Shown here: positions 8,069-17,270 of the stretch, piece after piece
Layout: every line of letters begins with the position of its first letter
Position numbering within the stretch: position 1 is the first letter of the stretch
Assembly (NCBI RefSeq): GCF_001907235.1
Contig: NZ_MQVS01000014.1
Coordinates: 1 to 56,371 of the forward strand
DNA: 56,371 nucleotides
Direction: 5' to 3'
Origin: Buchananella hordeovulneris
GTDB lineage: Bacteria; Actinomycetota; Actinomycetes; Actinomycetales; Actinomycetaceae
The notes under the pieces: generated by a model
Databases searched by the model: none
The model's input: only the letters and a program-made list of their open reading frames with translations
What the model was told of the DNA's origin: nothing
Position numbers and translations under genes: made by a program

Positions 8069-9349
8069 ATGACGTTTTTGGAGATGTTCTTTCTGCTGCT
8101 CGTCTTGCTCGTGGGCGCGGCGGGGGGCTGGTTTGCGGGCCGCCAACAGGCCCAGGTCGACGTCGCCCAGGCCCGCAGCGCGGTAGCCGCCGAGCTGGGG
8201 CAGGCCCAGGCGGAGGCGGCGGCCCAGGCGGCGCGCGCCCAGGCGCTGGCGGGGCAGCTCGACGCCACCGCCCGGCGCGCCTCCCACGACAACCAGGTCC
8301 TGGCCACCCTGTCCCCCATCTCGACTGTGCTGTCGCAGCTGGGGGCCCGCGTTGAGGGCATGGAGCGGCAGCGGGTGGAGCAGTTCACGACGTTGGCCAC
8401 CCGCCTGGAGGAGGCCACCCGCACCGATGCGGAGCTGCTGCGCGCCACCCGTTCGCTGGATGGGGCCCTGCGGGCCACCCGCGCCCGGGGCCTGTGGGGC
8501 GAGACCGCGCTGCGGCGCATCGTGGAGGCGGCCGGCATGCTGGAGCATGTGGACTTCTCCGAGCAGGTGGCCGCCGCCAGCGTCGGAGGCTCCGGCAGCG
8601 GGCGGCCCGACGTCACCGTCCACCTGCCGGGCGGCGGGCACCTGGCCATCGACGCGAAGGTCCCGCTGGACGCCTACCTGGCGGCGGCGGAGAGCGGCAC
8701 CGTGGACGACGCTGCGGCCCGCGCGCACGCCAAGGCGCTGCGCGGGCACGTCACCGCCCTGGCCGGGCGTGACTACCCGCACCTGCTGGGTGCGGGCCCA
8801 CAGCTGACGGTGCTGTTTCTGCCCGCCGAGCCGCTGCTCGCGGTGGCACTGCAGGCAGACCCCACACTGCTGGAGGCCGCGCTCGCCCAGGGAATCAGCC
8901 TGGCCACCCCGGCGACCCTGCTGGCGATCTTGAAGGCCACGGCCACGGTGTGGGCGCAGGAGGCCGCCCGCGCGGACGCCGAGAAGCTGCTGGCGGTGGG
9001 CCGCACCCTCTACGACCGCCTCGGCAAGGTCGCCGCCCACCTGGATTCCGTCGGCGCGCACCTGACGAAGACCGTGGGCGCCTACAACCGGGCCGTCTCG
9101 TCGTTCGAGTCGCGGCTGCTGGTCACCGCCCGGGAGGTCAACACCCTGTCCCAGGCGCACCTGCAGGTAACGGAGCTGGACGGCGAGCAGGTGCAGGTGC
9201 GGGCCTTCACCCGCCCTGAGCTGACCGCCCACCTGGAGAGTACCGACCCCGCGGCGTCCGGGCAGGTCTCCCCCGACGCGCCCGCAGCGGCGGCCGACGT
9301 CGACTCCCCGCCAGTTGGTGGCGGAGCCCCCAGCCAGGCCGCACGCTAG
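8069..9349 (+). CDS. rmuC: DNA recombination protein RmuC
   Basis: The 426-residue product has an N-terminal membrane anchor (FLEMFFLLLVLLVGAAGGWF), a long Ala/Gln-rich coiled coil (about 25-125) and the RmuC nuclease-like domain with GLWGE, DVTVHLPGG, LAIDAKVPLDAYL and the conserved TPATLLAILK region. RmuC limits inversion at short repeats and is thought to cut DNA structures; the DAK motif in the domain core fits an endonuclease fold. The start is placed at ATG 8069, since the 31 upstream in-frame codons are intergenic in character. The C-terminal ~35 residues are Pro/Ala-rich and probably disordered. Confidence 0.93.
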   Translation: MTFLEMFFLLLVLLVGAAGGWFAGRQQAQVDVAQARSAVAAELGQAQAEAAAQAARAQALAGQLDATARRASHDNQVLATLSPISTVLSQLGARVEGMERQRVEQFTTLATRLEEATRTDAELLRATRSLDGALRATRARGLWGETALRRIVEAAGMLEHVDFSEQVAAASVGGSGSGRPDVTVHLPGGGHLAIDAKVPLDAYLAAAESGTVDDAAARAHAKALRGHVTALAGRDYPHLLGAGPQLTVLFLPAEPLLAVALQADPTLLEAALAQGISLATPATLLAILKATATVWAQEAARADAEKLLAVGRTLYDRLGKVAAHLDSVGAHLTKTVGAYNRAVSSFESRLLVTAREVNTLSQAHLQVTELDGEQVQVRAFTRPELTAHLESTDPAASGQVSPDAPAAAADVDSPPVGGGAPSQAAR

Positions 9350-9358
9350 GCTGGTCGC

Positions 9359-9712
9359 ATGGACCTGCCCGCCCCGTTGGAGGCCCTATTCGCCGCCGAG
9401 CAGCGCCGGGACTGGCCCGCCCTGGGGAAGTTGCTGCACCCCGATGTCACCTGGACGATCGTGACGGGGAGGGGCAGCCACACGGTCCGGGGACGCCAGG
9501 CCTACCTGGAACGGCTGGCGGCCGCCTACCGCGACGCCCCCGCCGCCACGTTCAGCGTCCACCGCACCTGGCTGGCGAACGACGGCCTGGTCGCCACCGA
9601 ACTGGTGGACGACGGCGGCCGCGTCTCGCTGGACGTCTTCGCCCTCGCCGACGGCCTGGTGCGCCACGAGTGGGAACATCTGCTGGGTGTCCCTCACCCC
9701 GCCGAGCCCTAG
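9359..9712 (+). CDS. SnoaL-like/NTF2-fold protein
   Basis: This small 117-residue protein has the pattern of the SnoaL/NTF2 cone fold. It starts with a helix (LEALFAAEQRRDWPALGKLL), then HPDVTWTI, an xRGRQAYLERL helix, and alternating strands ending with HEWEHLLG. Members act as small isomerases, hydrolases or stress-related binding proteins; no catalytic assignment is possible here. It follows rmuC by 9 bases and is likely co-transcribed. It ends before a strong terminator hairpin. Confidence 0.75.
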   Translation: MDLPAPLEALFAAEQRRDWPALGKLLHPDVTWTIVTGRGSHTVRGRQAYLERLAAAYRDAPAATFSVHRTWLANDGLVATELVDDGGRVSLDVFALADGLVRHEWEHLLGVPHPAEP

Positions 9713-9774
9713 GGCCACGCGGGGTGGGCGGCGGGCAGGCGTCCCAACACACCGGCCCGCCCACTTCGCCTGCA

Positions 9775-9810
9775 TTGAGGGCCGCCCCCCGTTGTGGGGG
9801 CGGCCCTCAA
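9775..9810. terminator. Bidirectional terminator hairpin
   Basis: A perfect 15-base inverted repeat (9775-9789 with 9796-9810, six-base loop) lies between two convergent genes, the SnoaL-like gene on plus and ornithine cyclodeaminase on minus. The stem is GC-rich with A/T at its base. Confidence 0.85.
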
Positions 9811-9826
9811 CACGGCCGCTTCCCGG

Positions 9827-10858
9827 TCAGGCCACGGCTCGGCACGCAGGCAGCTCGATCAGTGAAAACAAGTCCTTCGGGTCGGCGGGTTCTGCAATGA
9901 GGTCGATCTCCTCGCAGAACTCGGTGCCCGCCACGGCCTGCTCGACGTAGCACAGGGCGGAGAAGTCCTCAATCGCGAATCCGACGGAGTCGAAGACGGT
10001 CACCTGGTCATCGCTCACCCGGCCCGGACGCTGGCCGGTGATGACCTGCCACAGCTCGGTGACGGGGAAGTCGGCGGGCTTGGCCTGAATCTCGCCCTCG
10101 ATGCGGGTCTGCTCGGTGTACTCGACGAACACCGGCCCCAGGTCCAAAATGCGGTGGTCGAGCTCGGTCTTGCCCGGGCAGTCACCCCCGACCCCCGTGA
10201 TGTGCACACCCGGTGCCACCTCATCCACCGACAGCACCTTGGCGTTGCGCTTGTCCGCCGTGCAGGTGATGACCGCGTTGGCACCCGCCACCGCCGAGGA
10301 TGCGGACTCCACAATCTCCACCTTGATGCCGACGGTGGCCAGATTGCGGGCCAGCTTGGCGCTCGCCGCCGGGTCGACGTCAAAGACCCGCACGCTGTGC
10401 AGTTTGCGCACCGCCCGCATCGCCAGCACCTGGAACTCGGATTGGGAACCGGCCCCGATCATTCCCAGGTGGCAAGGACCTGCCGGCGCCAGGTATTTGG
10501 CGGCGAGCCCGGTGGTGGCGGCGGTGCGCAGGGCGGTCAACAGGGTCATCTCGGCCTGGAATCGCGGATAGCCGTTGTGCACGTCCGCCAGCACCCCGAA
10601 GGCGGTCACGGTCTGGAAGCCGCGCCGGGGGTTGCTCGGGTGGCCGTTGACGAACTTGAAGGCGTAGGTCTGGCCGTCGGAGGTGGGCATCAGCTCGATG
10701 ACCCCGTCCCGGGAGTGCGACGCCACTCGGGGGCGCAGCTCGAACTCCTCCCAGCGGCGGAAGTCCTGCTCCAGTTGCTCGATCATCCCCGCAATGACCG
10801 CTTCCGGACCAACGGTGGCCACCCACCGACGCATGTTGTCGACACTCACGAAACGCAT
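9827..10858 (-). CDS. Ornithine cyclodeaminase (OCD/mu-crystallin family)
   Basis: The 343-residue product has the family core: a substrate region (TYAFKFVNGHPSNP), a Rossmann NAD-binding loop (GMIGAGSQSEFQ), the acidic end of beta-2 (VFDVD) and the signature GGDCPGKTELD with the catalytic aspartate. The enzyme turns L-ornithine into L-proline and ammonia with bound NAD+. The N-terminal half matches true OCD better than alanine-dehydrogenase relatives. A strong AAGGAGG lies before ATG 10858. It is divergent from an Lrp/AsnC regulator, the usual arrangement for local amino-acid-responsive control. Confidence 0.92.
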   Translation of the reverse strand: MRFVSVDNMRRWVATVGPEAVIAGMIEQLEQDFRRWEEFELRPRVASHSRDGVIELMPTSDGQTYAFKFVNGHPSNPRRGFQTVTAFGVLADVHNGYPRFQAEMTLLTALRTAATTGLAAKYLAPAGPCHLGMIGAGSQSEFQVLAMRAVRKLHSVRVFDVDPAASAKLARNLATVGIKVEIVESASSAVAGANAVITCTADKRNAKVLSVDEVAPGVHITGVGGDCPGKTELDHRILDLGPVFVEYTEQTRIEGEIQAKPADFPVTELWQVITGQRPGRVSDDQVTVFDSVGFAIEDFSALCYVEQAVAGTEFCEEIDLIAEPADPKDLFSLIELPACRAVA

Positions 10859-11013
10859 TTGGTCCTCCTTGGTCCGCTCTCCCCCCGCCCGCGCGCTTAC
10901 TTGTGGGCTTATCGGTAGCGTAGAGACAGGCGATATGCCTACGCAATTGCCTCCCTGTGCAATTTTTGCTTAATAACGCTCCATTGTGCACACATTGCGA
11001 TACCATACCGCCC
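10859..11013. promoter_or_regulatory. Divergent ocd/lrp control region with GCAAT repeats
   Basis: The 155-base gap between the two divergent starts holds several copies of a GCAAT/ATTGC word: palindrome GCAATTGC at 10943-10950, GCAATT at 10959-10964, TGTGCACA at 10985-10992 and ATTGC at 10994-10998. They are spaced at roughly one or two helical turns. This fits an array bound by the Lrp/AsnC protein encoded at 11014. It is inferred from pattern only. Confidence 0.5.
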
Positions 11014-11445
11014 ATGGCTGCACTTGATAGTTTGGACCGAGCACTGATTGCGGCTTTGCGAGTCAACGGGCGGGCGCCCGTCGCCGAACTTGCGCGCGAC
11101 CTCGGCGTGACCCGCACCACCATCGCCCGCCGCATTCAGGCACTGGAAGACGAGGGCGTAATCCTGGGTTTTAGCGTGCTGTTGCGCAACGACGCCGCCG
11201 ATCCCTACATCCGGGCCATCTCCCACCTGGCCATCGAGGGCCCCCACGTGGAGGCCGCCATTGAGGTGCTGCGCGGCATGCCCCAGATCACCGCGCTGCA
11301 CGCCACGAACGGCGAGTGGGACCTCATCGCGGAGCTCAGCGTCGAGACCCTCGCGGACGTGGACCTCACGCTGGCCTACATTCGCCGCATCGAGGGCATC
11401 ACCCGCTCCGAGACGCACCTGCTGCTGCGCTCGGTGCTGATCTGA
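11014..11445 (+). CDS. Lrp/AsnC family transcriptional regulator
   Basis: The 143-residue product has an N-terminal winged helix-turn-helix (LDRALIAALRVNGRAP, then LARDLGVTRTTIARRIQALE) and a C-terminal RAM/AsnC ligand-binding domain with ATNGEWDLIAEL. The length is typical. ATG 11014 is chosen because the 19 codons upstream lie in the operator region and the family normally begins just before the LD-R-I helix. It is divergent from ornithine cyclodeaminase, so it probably controls that gene in response to an amino acid such as ornithine, arginine or proline. Its stop directly abuts the stop of the convergent lipoprotein gene. Confidence 0.93.
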   Translation: MAALDSLDRALIAALRVNGRAPVAELARDLGVTRTTIARRIQALEDEGVILGFSVLLRNDAADPYIRAISHLAIEGPHVEAAIEVLRGMPQITALHATNGEWDLIAELSVETLADVDLTLAYIRRIEGITRSETHLLLRSVLI

Positions 11446-12969
11446 TTAGTCGAGCACCCAGCTCGGCAGACCGACGACGTAGCTCTCCACCGCCTCGCCG
11501 CCCCAGTCCGAGGCGAACATGATGCGCGACAGGTCGCGGGAAGCGGTGGCCTGCGGCTCGGCGAAGTACGCCTCGTCGTCGTCGCGCTGCCGCGGCTCAA
11601 TCTGGGTGTGGGCCACGTTCAGCAGCCGCCCCTCAGGTTTGAGCTCGGCCAGCCACACCTTGCGGAACGGGGCGCGCGGCTGCTCCGCCGCCACCTTGCC
11701 CGGCTGATAGTCCCGGTAGTCGGCGTAGGTGGACACGACCACCCACCCCGGCCTGTCGAACGCCTGCCCGCTGATGTGCAGCGCGTAGCCCTCGCCCGGC
11801 TCGGGGTATAGCCCGGTCAGCGCGAAACGTTCGCCAGTCGCCAAGTCGATCACCGCCAACTCGCCCTGCTTATAGTCGGCGTAGACGTAATAGTCCTGTT
11901 CCTGCGGCCCGAACGCGAGATCGGAATGCTCGGTGGTGTGGTGCAACTTGCGTGGGGCGGAAAAGTCGCGGCGATAGGCCCAGGTGCCACCCTCGCCTTC
12001 CTTCTCCTCCCACGACGGCACCACGTACTCGCCCGACGGGGAGATGCTGACGTGGTCGGGCACCAGGTGCGGTCGCGGGAACTTGACCGCGTCCAGGGTG
12101 CTGACCACCTCGCCGGTGGTCAGGTCCACGACCACCAGCCCGTAGACAGTGTGCTTACCGGTGGCCTGGTCGTAGGTCAAGGCCGCGAGCGCCAGGTAGC
12201 GACCGTCGGCACTGGTGGTGCCTTCCCCGCGGGTGGTGTACTGGGCAGCCTCCGGCCAGGGCGTCTTGCCGGTCAGGTCGAACAGGGGGGTGGTCTTGCC
12301 TGCCGCGATGTCGCGGGTGTACCACTGCGGGCCGCCGTTGCGGGCGGTGAAGTGCAGCAGGTTGGGGTTCGTGGCGTCCCAGATGGGTTCACAGTCCCCG
12401 GCGAGGTCAGGCAGCTTCTCCAGGTGGGCGAAGGTGGTGGCGTCGTACAGGTACCAGTAGCCTGCGGCGTCTTGCGCTAGGTAGCGGGTGTTGTCGGCGT
12501 TGAAGGCTTGGCGCCGGGAGTACTCGTGGCGCATCCGCCCGCCTTGCCCTTCGGCGGCGTCGGTGGCGCGGTAGATCCGGGTGTCGTAGGCGGGGGAAAC
12601 AAGATGCGGCCCATCCGGCCCAGTGGCGCGCTCGGGGCGCGCGGGCTGTTGCCAGGCGTCGTCGCTGAGCGGCGTCAGCGAGAACTCGGAGGGATAGAAG
12701 ACGTCGAACAGGTTCTCACCCGCCTCGACGGCGGGCGCGGCCGTCGACGGGGCCGGGGCGGGAGTCTCGGGGACCGGGGCGGGAGCGGAGGCGGTGGCTG
12801 CGAGCTGCTCCGAGGCGGGCGGGGCACTGGTGCCCGCGGTGTCGGGGGCGGCCGTGACCGCGGAAGACGGGGCGGACGACGGCGGCACCGCGCCGGGAGA
12901 AGCCTCCTCGCAGGCGGCCAACCCGCCCGCCAGGCCCACCGCTATCGCTATCCAGGCTGCCCGTCGCAT
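11446..12969 (-). CDS. Lipoprotein with beta-propeller-like (TolB/WD40-type) domain
   Basis: The 507-residue product has a signal peptide and lipobox (GGLAACE, Cys at about 20), a long Pro/Ala/Ser linker to about residue 85, then repeated blades of the form SADGRYLALAAL and SPSGEYVVPS, with aromatic strands (YLYDATTF, YYVYADY). This suggests a seven- or six-bladed propeller outside the membrane, similar to TolB/oligogalacturonate-lyase-like propellers. There are no clear catalytic residues. Stops of this gene (11446) and the convergent Lrp gene (11445) touch, leaving no room for a terminator between them. Its role is unknown; binding of a ligand or cell-wall polymer is possible. Confidence 0.75.
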   Translation of the reverse strand: MRRAAWIAIAVGLAGGLAACEEASPGAVPPSSAPSSAVTAAPDTAGTSAPPASEQLAATASAPAPVPETPAPAPSTAAPAVEAGENLFDVFYPSEFSLTPLSDDAWQQPARPERATGPDGPHLVSPAYDTRIYRATDAAEGQGGRMRHEYSRRQAFNADNTRYLAQDAAGYWYLYDATTFAHLEKLPDLAGDCEPIWDATNPNLLHFTARNGGPQWYTRDIAAGKTTPLFDLTGKTPWPEAAQYTTRGEGTTSADGRYLALAALTYDQATGKHTVYGLVVVDLTTGEVVSTLDAVKFPRPHLVPDHVSISPSGEYVVPSWEEKEGEGGTWAYRRDFSAPRKLHHTTEHSDLAFGPQEQDYYVYADYKQGELAVIDLATGERFALTGLYPEPGEGYALHISGQAFDRPGWVVVSTYADYRDYQPGKVAAEQPRAPFRKVWLAELKPEGRLLNVAHTQIEPRQRDDDEAYFAEPQATASRDLSRIMFASDWGGEAVESYVVGLPSWVLD

Positions 12970-13070
12970 GTAACTCTCCTCACTCTGACCGCTGGCAACA
13001 CCCTAGCGAGGAGTCCGCGCACCCACCTGCCCCGGAACCTAGTAGTTTCCTAGAAATATCCTCAAAGGGG

Positions 13071-14069
13071 CTATTCGACGTGGTCGGGGCCGGGGCGTCG
13101 CCGCCCCCGCTCCACCGTCCCGGAGGAAGCCTTCAGATCGGCACGCAGATTCTTGGGCAGCGTGAAGGTGATGGATTCGGTGGCGGTTCGCACCTCTTCC
13201 ACATCGGTAAAGCTCAGCTCCCGCAGCCGCTCGATGAGCTCCCGCACGAGGATTTCCGGCACCGATGCCCCCGAGGTCACCCCCACCGTCTTGGCGCCCG
13301 CGAGCCACTGCGGCTCCACCTCGGCGGCCTTGTCGATTCGGTAGGCGGCCCCGGCCCCCGCATCGCGCGCCACCTCCACCAGGCGCACCGAGTTGGAGGA
13401 GTTGGCCGAGCCCACCACGATCACCACGTCGCACCGGGGCGCCATTTCTTTGACTGCCACTTGCCGGTTTTGGGTGGCGTAGCAGATGTCGTCGCTCGGC
13501 GGGTCGAGCAGGGCCGGAAAACGCTCCCGCAACCGTGCCACCGTCTGCATTGTTTCGTCGACCGAGAGCGTGGTCTGGGATATCCACACCACCTTGTTCG
13601 GGTCACGCACCTGCACGGAATCCACTTCCTCCGGCGAGCCGACCACCTGGATATGTTCCGGGGCCTCGCCCTGGGTGCCCTCGACTTCCTCGTGGCCTTC
13701 GTGCCCCACCAGGATGATGTCGTAGTCCTCGCGGGCAAACCGCACCGCCTCCCGGTGCACCTTGGTTACCAGCGGGCAGGTGGCATCGATGGTGGCCAGC
13801 TGGCGGCGTGCCGCTTCGGCGTGCACCGCAGGCGAGACCCCGTGCGCCGAAAACACCACGCGCGCCCCCGGCGGCACCTCGTCGGTCTCGTCGACAAAGA
13901 TGGCGCCGCGGGCCGCCAGGGTTTCCACCACGAACTTGTTGTGCACGATTTCCTTGCGCACATAGATAGGCGGGCCATAGTGCTCCAACGCCTTCTCCAC
14001 GGCGTCCACTGCCCGGTCCACTCCCGCGCAGTAGCCGCGCGGCGCCGCCAGCAGAATCGTCCCGGCCAT
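13071..14069 (-). CDS. ispH: 4-hydroxy-3-methylbut-2-enyl diphosphate reductase IspH
   Basis: The 332-residue product catalyses the last step of the non-mevalonate isoprenoid pathway, making IPP and DMAPP. The three iron-sulfur cysteines are present at C14 (PRGYCAGV), C98 (DATCPLV) and C196 (DICYATQ). The conserved acid region [14 protein letters not shown] and the substrate motif [11 protein letters not shown] are also present. The start is ATG 14069, with GGGAGGG a few bases upstream; a longer frame to 14252 runs through the xseA promoter and is rejected. It is divergent from xseA, an arrangement also seen in mycobacteria. Confidence 0.97.
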   Translation of the reverse strand: MAGTILLAAPRGYCAGVDRAVDAVEKALEHYGPPIYVRKEIVHNKFVVETLAARGAIFVDETDEVPPGARVVFSAHGVSPAVHAEAARRQLATIDATCPLVTKVHREAVRFAREDYDIILVGHEGHEEVEGTQGEAPEHIQVVGSPEEVDSVQVRDPNKVVWISQTTLSVDETMQTVARLRERFPALLDPPSDDICYATQNRQVAVKEMAPRCDVVIVVGSANSSNSVRLVEVARDAGAGAAYRIDKAAEVEPQWLAGAKTVGVTSGASVPEILVRELIERLRELSFTDVEEVRTATESITFTLPKNLRADLKASSGTVERGRRRPGPDHVE

Positions 14070-14159
14070 ATGCCCTCCCTGTCGCAATAGTTCCCCCAAT
14101 CTAACGGCAGATGCCGCGCGAGTGCGCCCCGCTTCGCAATCAGTGAGAAGCTTAGGCAC

Positions 14160-15431
14160 GTGACTTCTCCCGCACCTGCTCCCGGCCAGCTGCCCGCACT
14201 GGCGCGGCAAACCACCGCCGAGCATCCGTGGCCGCTGCGCCTGCTCAGCCAAAAGATCGAAGAGTACGTGGCCAAGATGACCGAGGTTTGGGTCGAGGGC
14301 CAGATAGTGCAGCTAAACCGCCGCCCCGGCGCGGGCATGGCTTTCCTGACCTTGCGAGACGTGGAAGCCGATGTCTCCATGAACGTCTCTATCTATGCCC
14401 GGCAATTAGATGCCGCCGTCCAGGACGGCGCCCGCGTGGTGGTCAACGCCCGCCCCACGTTCTGGCTCAAGCGCGGCACCCTGCAGCTCCAAGCCCAGGA
14501 GATTCGCCTCGTAGGGGTAGGTGACCTGCTCGCCCGCATCGAGGAGCTGCGGCGTCGGCTGGCCGCCGAAGGGCTCTTTGCGGACAGTCGCAAACGACCC
14601 CTGCCGTTCCTCCCCCGGCGGGTGGGCCTCATCTGCGGCCGGGCCTCCAAGGCCGAGCACGACGTCGTCGTCAACGCCACCGCTCGCTGGCCGGGCATCG
14701 ACATCGTGGTGCGCGAGGTGGCGGTTCAGGGAGAGCGCGCCGTCGCGGAGGTGAGCGCTGCCCTGGCCGAGCTCGATGCCATCGCCGATGTCGATGTCAT
14801 CATCATTGCCCGCGGAGGCGGCGCGGTGGAGGACCTCCTCCCGTTTTCGCACGAGCACCTGGTGCGCGCCGTGGCGGACGCCACCACCCCCGTCGTCTCC
14901 GCCATCGGGCACGAAACCGACTGCCCTCTGCTGGACCTCGTGGCCGACGTGCGCGCCTCCACCCCCACCGACGCGGCCCGCCGGGTCGTGCCTGACCTAG
15001 CCAGCGAGACTGTCGGGCTGGACACCGCTTTGCATAACCTGCGTCGCAGTGTCCGGCGTCGCCTCACCGCCGAGCGCGACCGCCTGGGCGAGCTAGTCAC
15101 GCGCCCGGCCTTGGCCACCCCGGGGGTGCTCGTGACTAGACAGCGCGAGGGCCTGGCGGGGGCCACCGCCCGCCTGCGCAGTGCCACGAATCGGGGGCTG
15201 TTGGCGGCCCGGGCGGACCTCACAGAGCTGACTGCCACCCTGCGGGCGTTGTCGCCCGCCGACACCCTCGCCCGCGGCTACGCCCTCCTGGCGCTCCCCA
15301 ACGGACAGCTGGTGCGGTCTCAAAGTCAGTTGCCCCCCAACACCCTGGTGGAGGGCATCGTCGCCGACGGCCGTTTCGTCGCCAAGATCGTGGGGTCCAC
15401 CCCCACGCGCGCGGGCGAGGTGGAAGAATAG
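14160..15431 (+). CDS. xseA: Exodeoxyribonuclease VII large subunit
   Basis: The 423-residue product has an N-terminal OB fold ([13 protein letters not shown] to about 115) and the Exonuc_VII_L catalytic domain with [34 protein letters not shown] and [16 protein letters not shown]. It forms the catalytic subunit of exonuclease VII, which degrades single-stranded DNA into oligonucleotides. The coiled-coil part after about 280 would bind XseB. A GTG start at 14160 fits the N-terminus. xseB follows after 5 bases. Confidence 0.96.
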   Translation: MTSPAPAPGQLPALARQTTAEHPWPLRLLSQKIEEYVAKMTEVWVEGQIVQLNRRPGAGMAFLTLRDVEADVSMNVSIYARQLDAAVQDGARVVVNARPTFWLKRGTLQLQAQEIRLVGVGDLLARIEELRRRLAAEGLFADSRKRPLPFLPRRVGLICGRASKAEHDVVVNATARWPGIDIVVREVAVQGERAVAEVSAALAELDAIADVDVIIIARGGGAVEDLLPFSHEHLVRAVADATTPVVSAIGHETDCPLLDLVADVRASTPTDAARRVVPDLASETVGLDTALHNLRRSVRRRLTAERDRLGELVTRPALATPGVLVTRQREGLAGATARLRSATNRGLLAARADLTELTATLRALSPADTLARGYALLALPNGQLVRSQSQLPPNTLVEGIVADGRFVAKIVGSTPTRAGEVEE

Positions 15432-15436
15432 TTGCC

Positions 15437-15667
15437 ATGAGTGCCGCATCCCTGCCCGCTGATATTGCTCGCCTCAGCTACGAAGAGGCCCGCACGGAAC
15501 TCGTTGAGGTGGTTCGTCAGCTCGAATCCGGTCAGGTTCCCCTAGCCGAGACCATGACCTTGTGGGAGCGTGGCGAGGCCCTGGCGACCCACTGCCGCCA
15601 GTGGCTCGATCAGGCCCAGGCGCGGCTAGACGCTGCGGCCCCACTCGCTGGCGACGACGAGGAGTGA
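15437..15667 (+). CDS. xseB: Exodeoxyribonuclease VII small subunit
   Basis: The 76-residue product shows the XseB helical hairpin: LSYEEARTELVEVVRQLESG, then PLAETMTLWERGEALATHC. Several copies wrap the coiled coil of the large subunit encoded just upstream. The length is normal, and it sits between xseA and a kinase gene with near-zero gaps, so it is in the same operon. Confidence 0.95.
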   Translation: MSAASLPADIARLSYEEARTELVEVVRQLESGQVPLAETMTLWERGEALATHCRQWLDQAQARLDAAAPLAGDDEE

Positions 15668-15668
15668 C

Positions 15669-16619
15669 ATGACTAAGCAGTACGCCCTGGTAATCGGTGA
15701 GGCGCTGATCGACATCGTGGAGCGCCCCGCCATCCCACTGGCAGAGATCCCGGGAGGGTCACCGGCCAATGTGGCCTTAACGATGGCCCGCCTCGGACGC
15801 GACAGCCTGTTGCACACGTGGATCGGTCCCGACGCTCACGGGGAGGCCATCAAGCGCCACCTGGAGGCCTCCGGCGTGCGCCTGACTGCCCTGTCCCGGG
15901 GAGCCGAGCGCACCTCCACCGCCCACGCCCGCATCGGCGCGGACAATGCCGCCACTTATGACTTCACCGTCGAGTGGGCCCCCGCGGCCCTGCCCCCGCT
16001 CACCCCGCCGCCCCTGGTGGTCCACATCGGTTCCTTTTCTGCCGTGGCGGCCCCGGGCGACCAAGTAGTGGCGGAAGCGATACGGGACTGCCGAGCCTCG
16101 TCCACCATCACCTACGACCCCAACGTCCGTCCGCAGTTGATGGGCGAGGCAGCCGCGGCCCGGGCGGCAATCTCCCGCCTGGTGGCCCTGGCCGACGTCG
16201 TCAAAGTCTCCGACGAAGACCTCGCGTGGGTGGCGGGGGATCCGGCAGTGGACGTGGAGGTCACCGCGCGCGCCTGGTTGGACCTAGGCCCGGCCATCGT
16301 CGTGGTCACGCGCGGGAAGGCGGGCGCCCTGGCCCTGGCGGCAAACGGTGCCCGGGTCGAGGTGGCGGCCGATCCGACGGTGCAGGTAGTGGACACCGTC
16401 GGGGCGGGAGACTCATTCATGGGCGGGCTCAACGACGCCCTCTGGCGGGCCGGGCTGCTGGGAGCCGACCGGCGGGCCGCCCTGCGGTCGGTCGACGCCG
16501 ACGTCTTGCAAGCCCTACTCCAACGCGCCGCGGCGGTGGCGGACATCACGGTGTCGCGGGCGGGCGCCAACCCGCCCACCGCCGCCGAAGTGGATGCCGC
16601 CCTGGCCCCCCATGACTAA
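15669..16619 (+). CDS. PfkB-family carbohydrate kinase (fructokinase-like)
   Basis: The 316-residue product has the two PfkB/ribokinase signatures: the N-terminal GGSPANVALTMARLGR for sugar binding, and the C-terminal DTVGAGDSFMGGL, where D248 is the catalytic base. The order and length match bacterial fructokinases more than ribokinases, but the sugar is not certain. It starts one base after xseB stops and overlaps the carbonic anhydrase start by 8 bases, so it belongs to the xseAB transcript. Nearby there is no sugar transporter, so its substrate may come from general metabolism. Confidence 0.9.
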   Translation: MTKQYALVIGEALIDIVERPAIPLAEIPGGSPANVALTMARLGRDSLLHTWIGPDAHGEAIKRHLEASGVRLTALSRGAERTSTAHARIGADNAATYDFTVEWAPAALPPLTPPPLVVHIGSFSAVAAPGDQVVAEAIRDCRASSTITYDPNVRPQLMGEAAAARAAISRLVALADVVKVSDEDLAWVAGDPAVDVEVTARAWLDLGPAIVVVTRGKAGALALAANGARVEVAADPTVQVVDTVGAGDSFMGGLNDALWRAGLLGADRRAALRSVDADVLQALLQRAAAVADITVSRAGANPPTAAEVDAALAPHD

Positions 16620-17268
16620 ACCCGCTGCGGCGGGACCAGCCGCAGCGGCGGCCGCCCGCGCCACCTGGCGGCGGCTCTTGGCTGGCAACGTCGCCTATCA
16701 AAAGGGCCAGGCTCCCCGCCTGGATGTGGCTGCCCGCGCCCGGCTGCTGCACCAGCAGACCCCGCAGGCGGTGGTCTTGGGCTGCGCAGACTCCCGTGTC
16801 CCGGTGGAGGAAGTCTTCGCTGTTGGCCCCGGGGAGCTGTTCACCGTCCGCACCGCTGGACTGTCTCTCGGCCCGGCGGTGCTGGGCAGCATCGAGTACG
16901 CGGTCTCGGTGTTGCACGTGCCGCTACTGGTGGTCTTGGGCCACACCGCGTGCGGGGCGGTCCATCTGGCGACACAGTCGCAGGCACCGGACCTTCCGGC
17001 CAACTGCTCCCTCCCACAGGTGGTGCAGGCCGTTCACAGTGCCTGGCGGGCCGCTTGTCCCGGTTGGTGGGCCTCCACCGTGCCGCAACCCTCCGCACAG
17101 TCCGAGCCGTTTCATGCGCACATTCACGGCACCGTGTGGGGCATCTTGACCGGCAGTCCCCTCCTGGCGACCGCGGTGCAGCGCGGTCAGCTGGCGGTGG
17201 TCGGGGCGGAATACGACCTCGCTAGTGGGCAGGTCCAGCCGCTCCCGCAGCTGCAGCACGGCGTGTGA
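16612..17268 (+). CDS. Beta-class carbonic anhydrase
   Basis: The 218-residue product interconverts CO2 and bicarbonate. Zinc ligands are visible as C58 and D60 in CADSRVP (Asp can act as ligand in the closed form), H111 and C114 in GHTACGAV. An N-terminal helix with an AWRRLLAGN-like motif (ATWRRLLAGN) is typical of actinobacterial members. I start it at ATG 16612, which overlaps the kinase stop; a start 18 bases upstream would only add residues out of family. Its stop is two bases from the stop of the convergent uppS. Confidence 0.93.
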   Translation: MTKPAAAGPAAAAAARATWRRLLAGNVAYQKGQAPRLDVAARARLLHQQTPQAVVLGCADSRVPVEEVFAVGPGELFTVRTAGLSLGPAVLGSIEYAVSVLHVPLLVVLGHTACGAVHLATQSQAPDLPANCSLPQVVQAVHSAWRAACPGWWASTVPQPSAQSEPFHAHIHGTVWGILTGSPLLATAVQRGQLAVVGAEYDLASGQVQPLPQLQHGV

Positions 17269-17270
17269 GA

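Noticed and set aside
14070-14252. N-terminal extension of IspH
   Set aside because: It overlaps the xseA 5' end and promoter, is basic and non-conserved in kind; ATG 14069 has a strong ribosome site.
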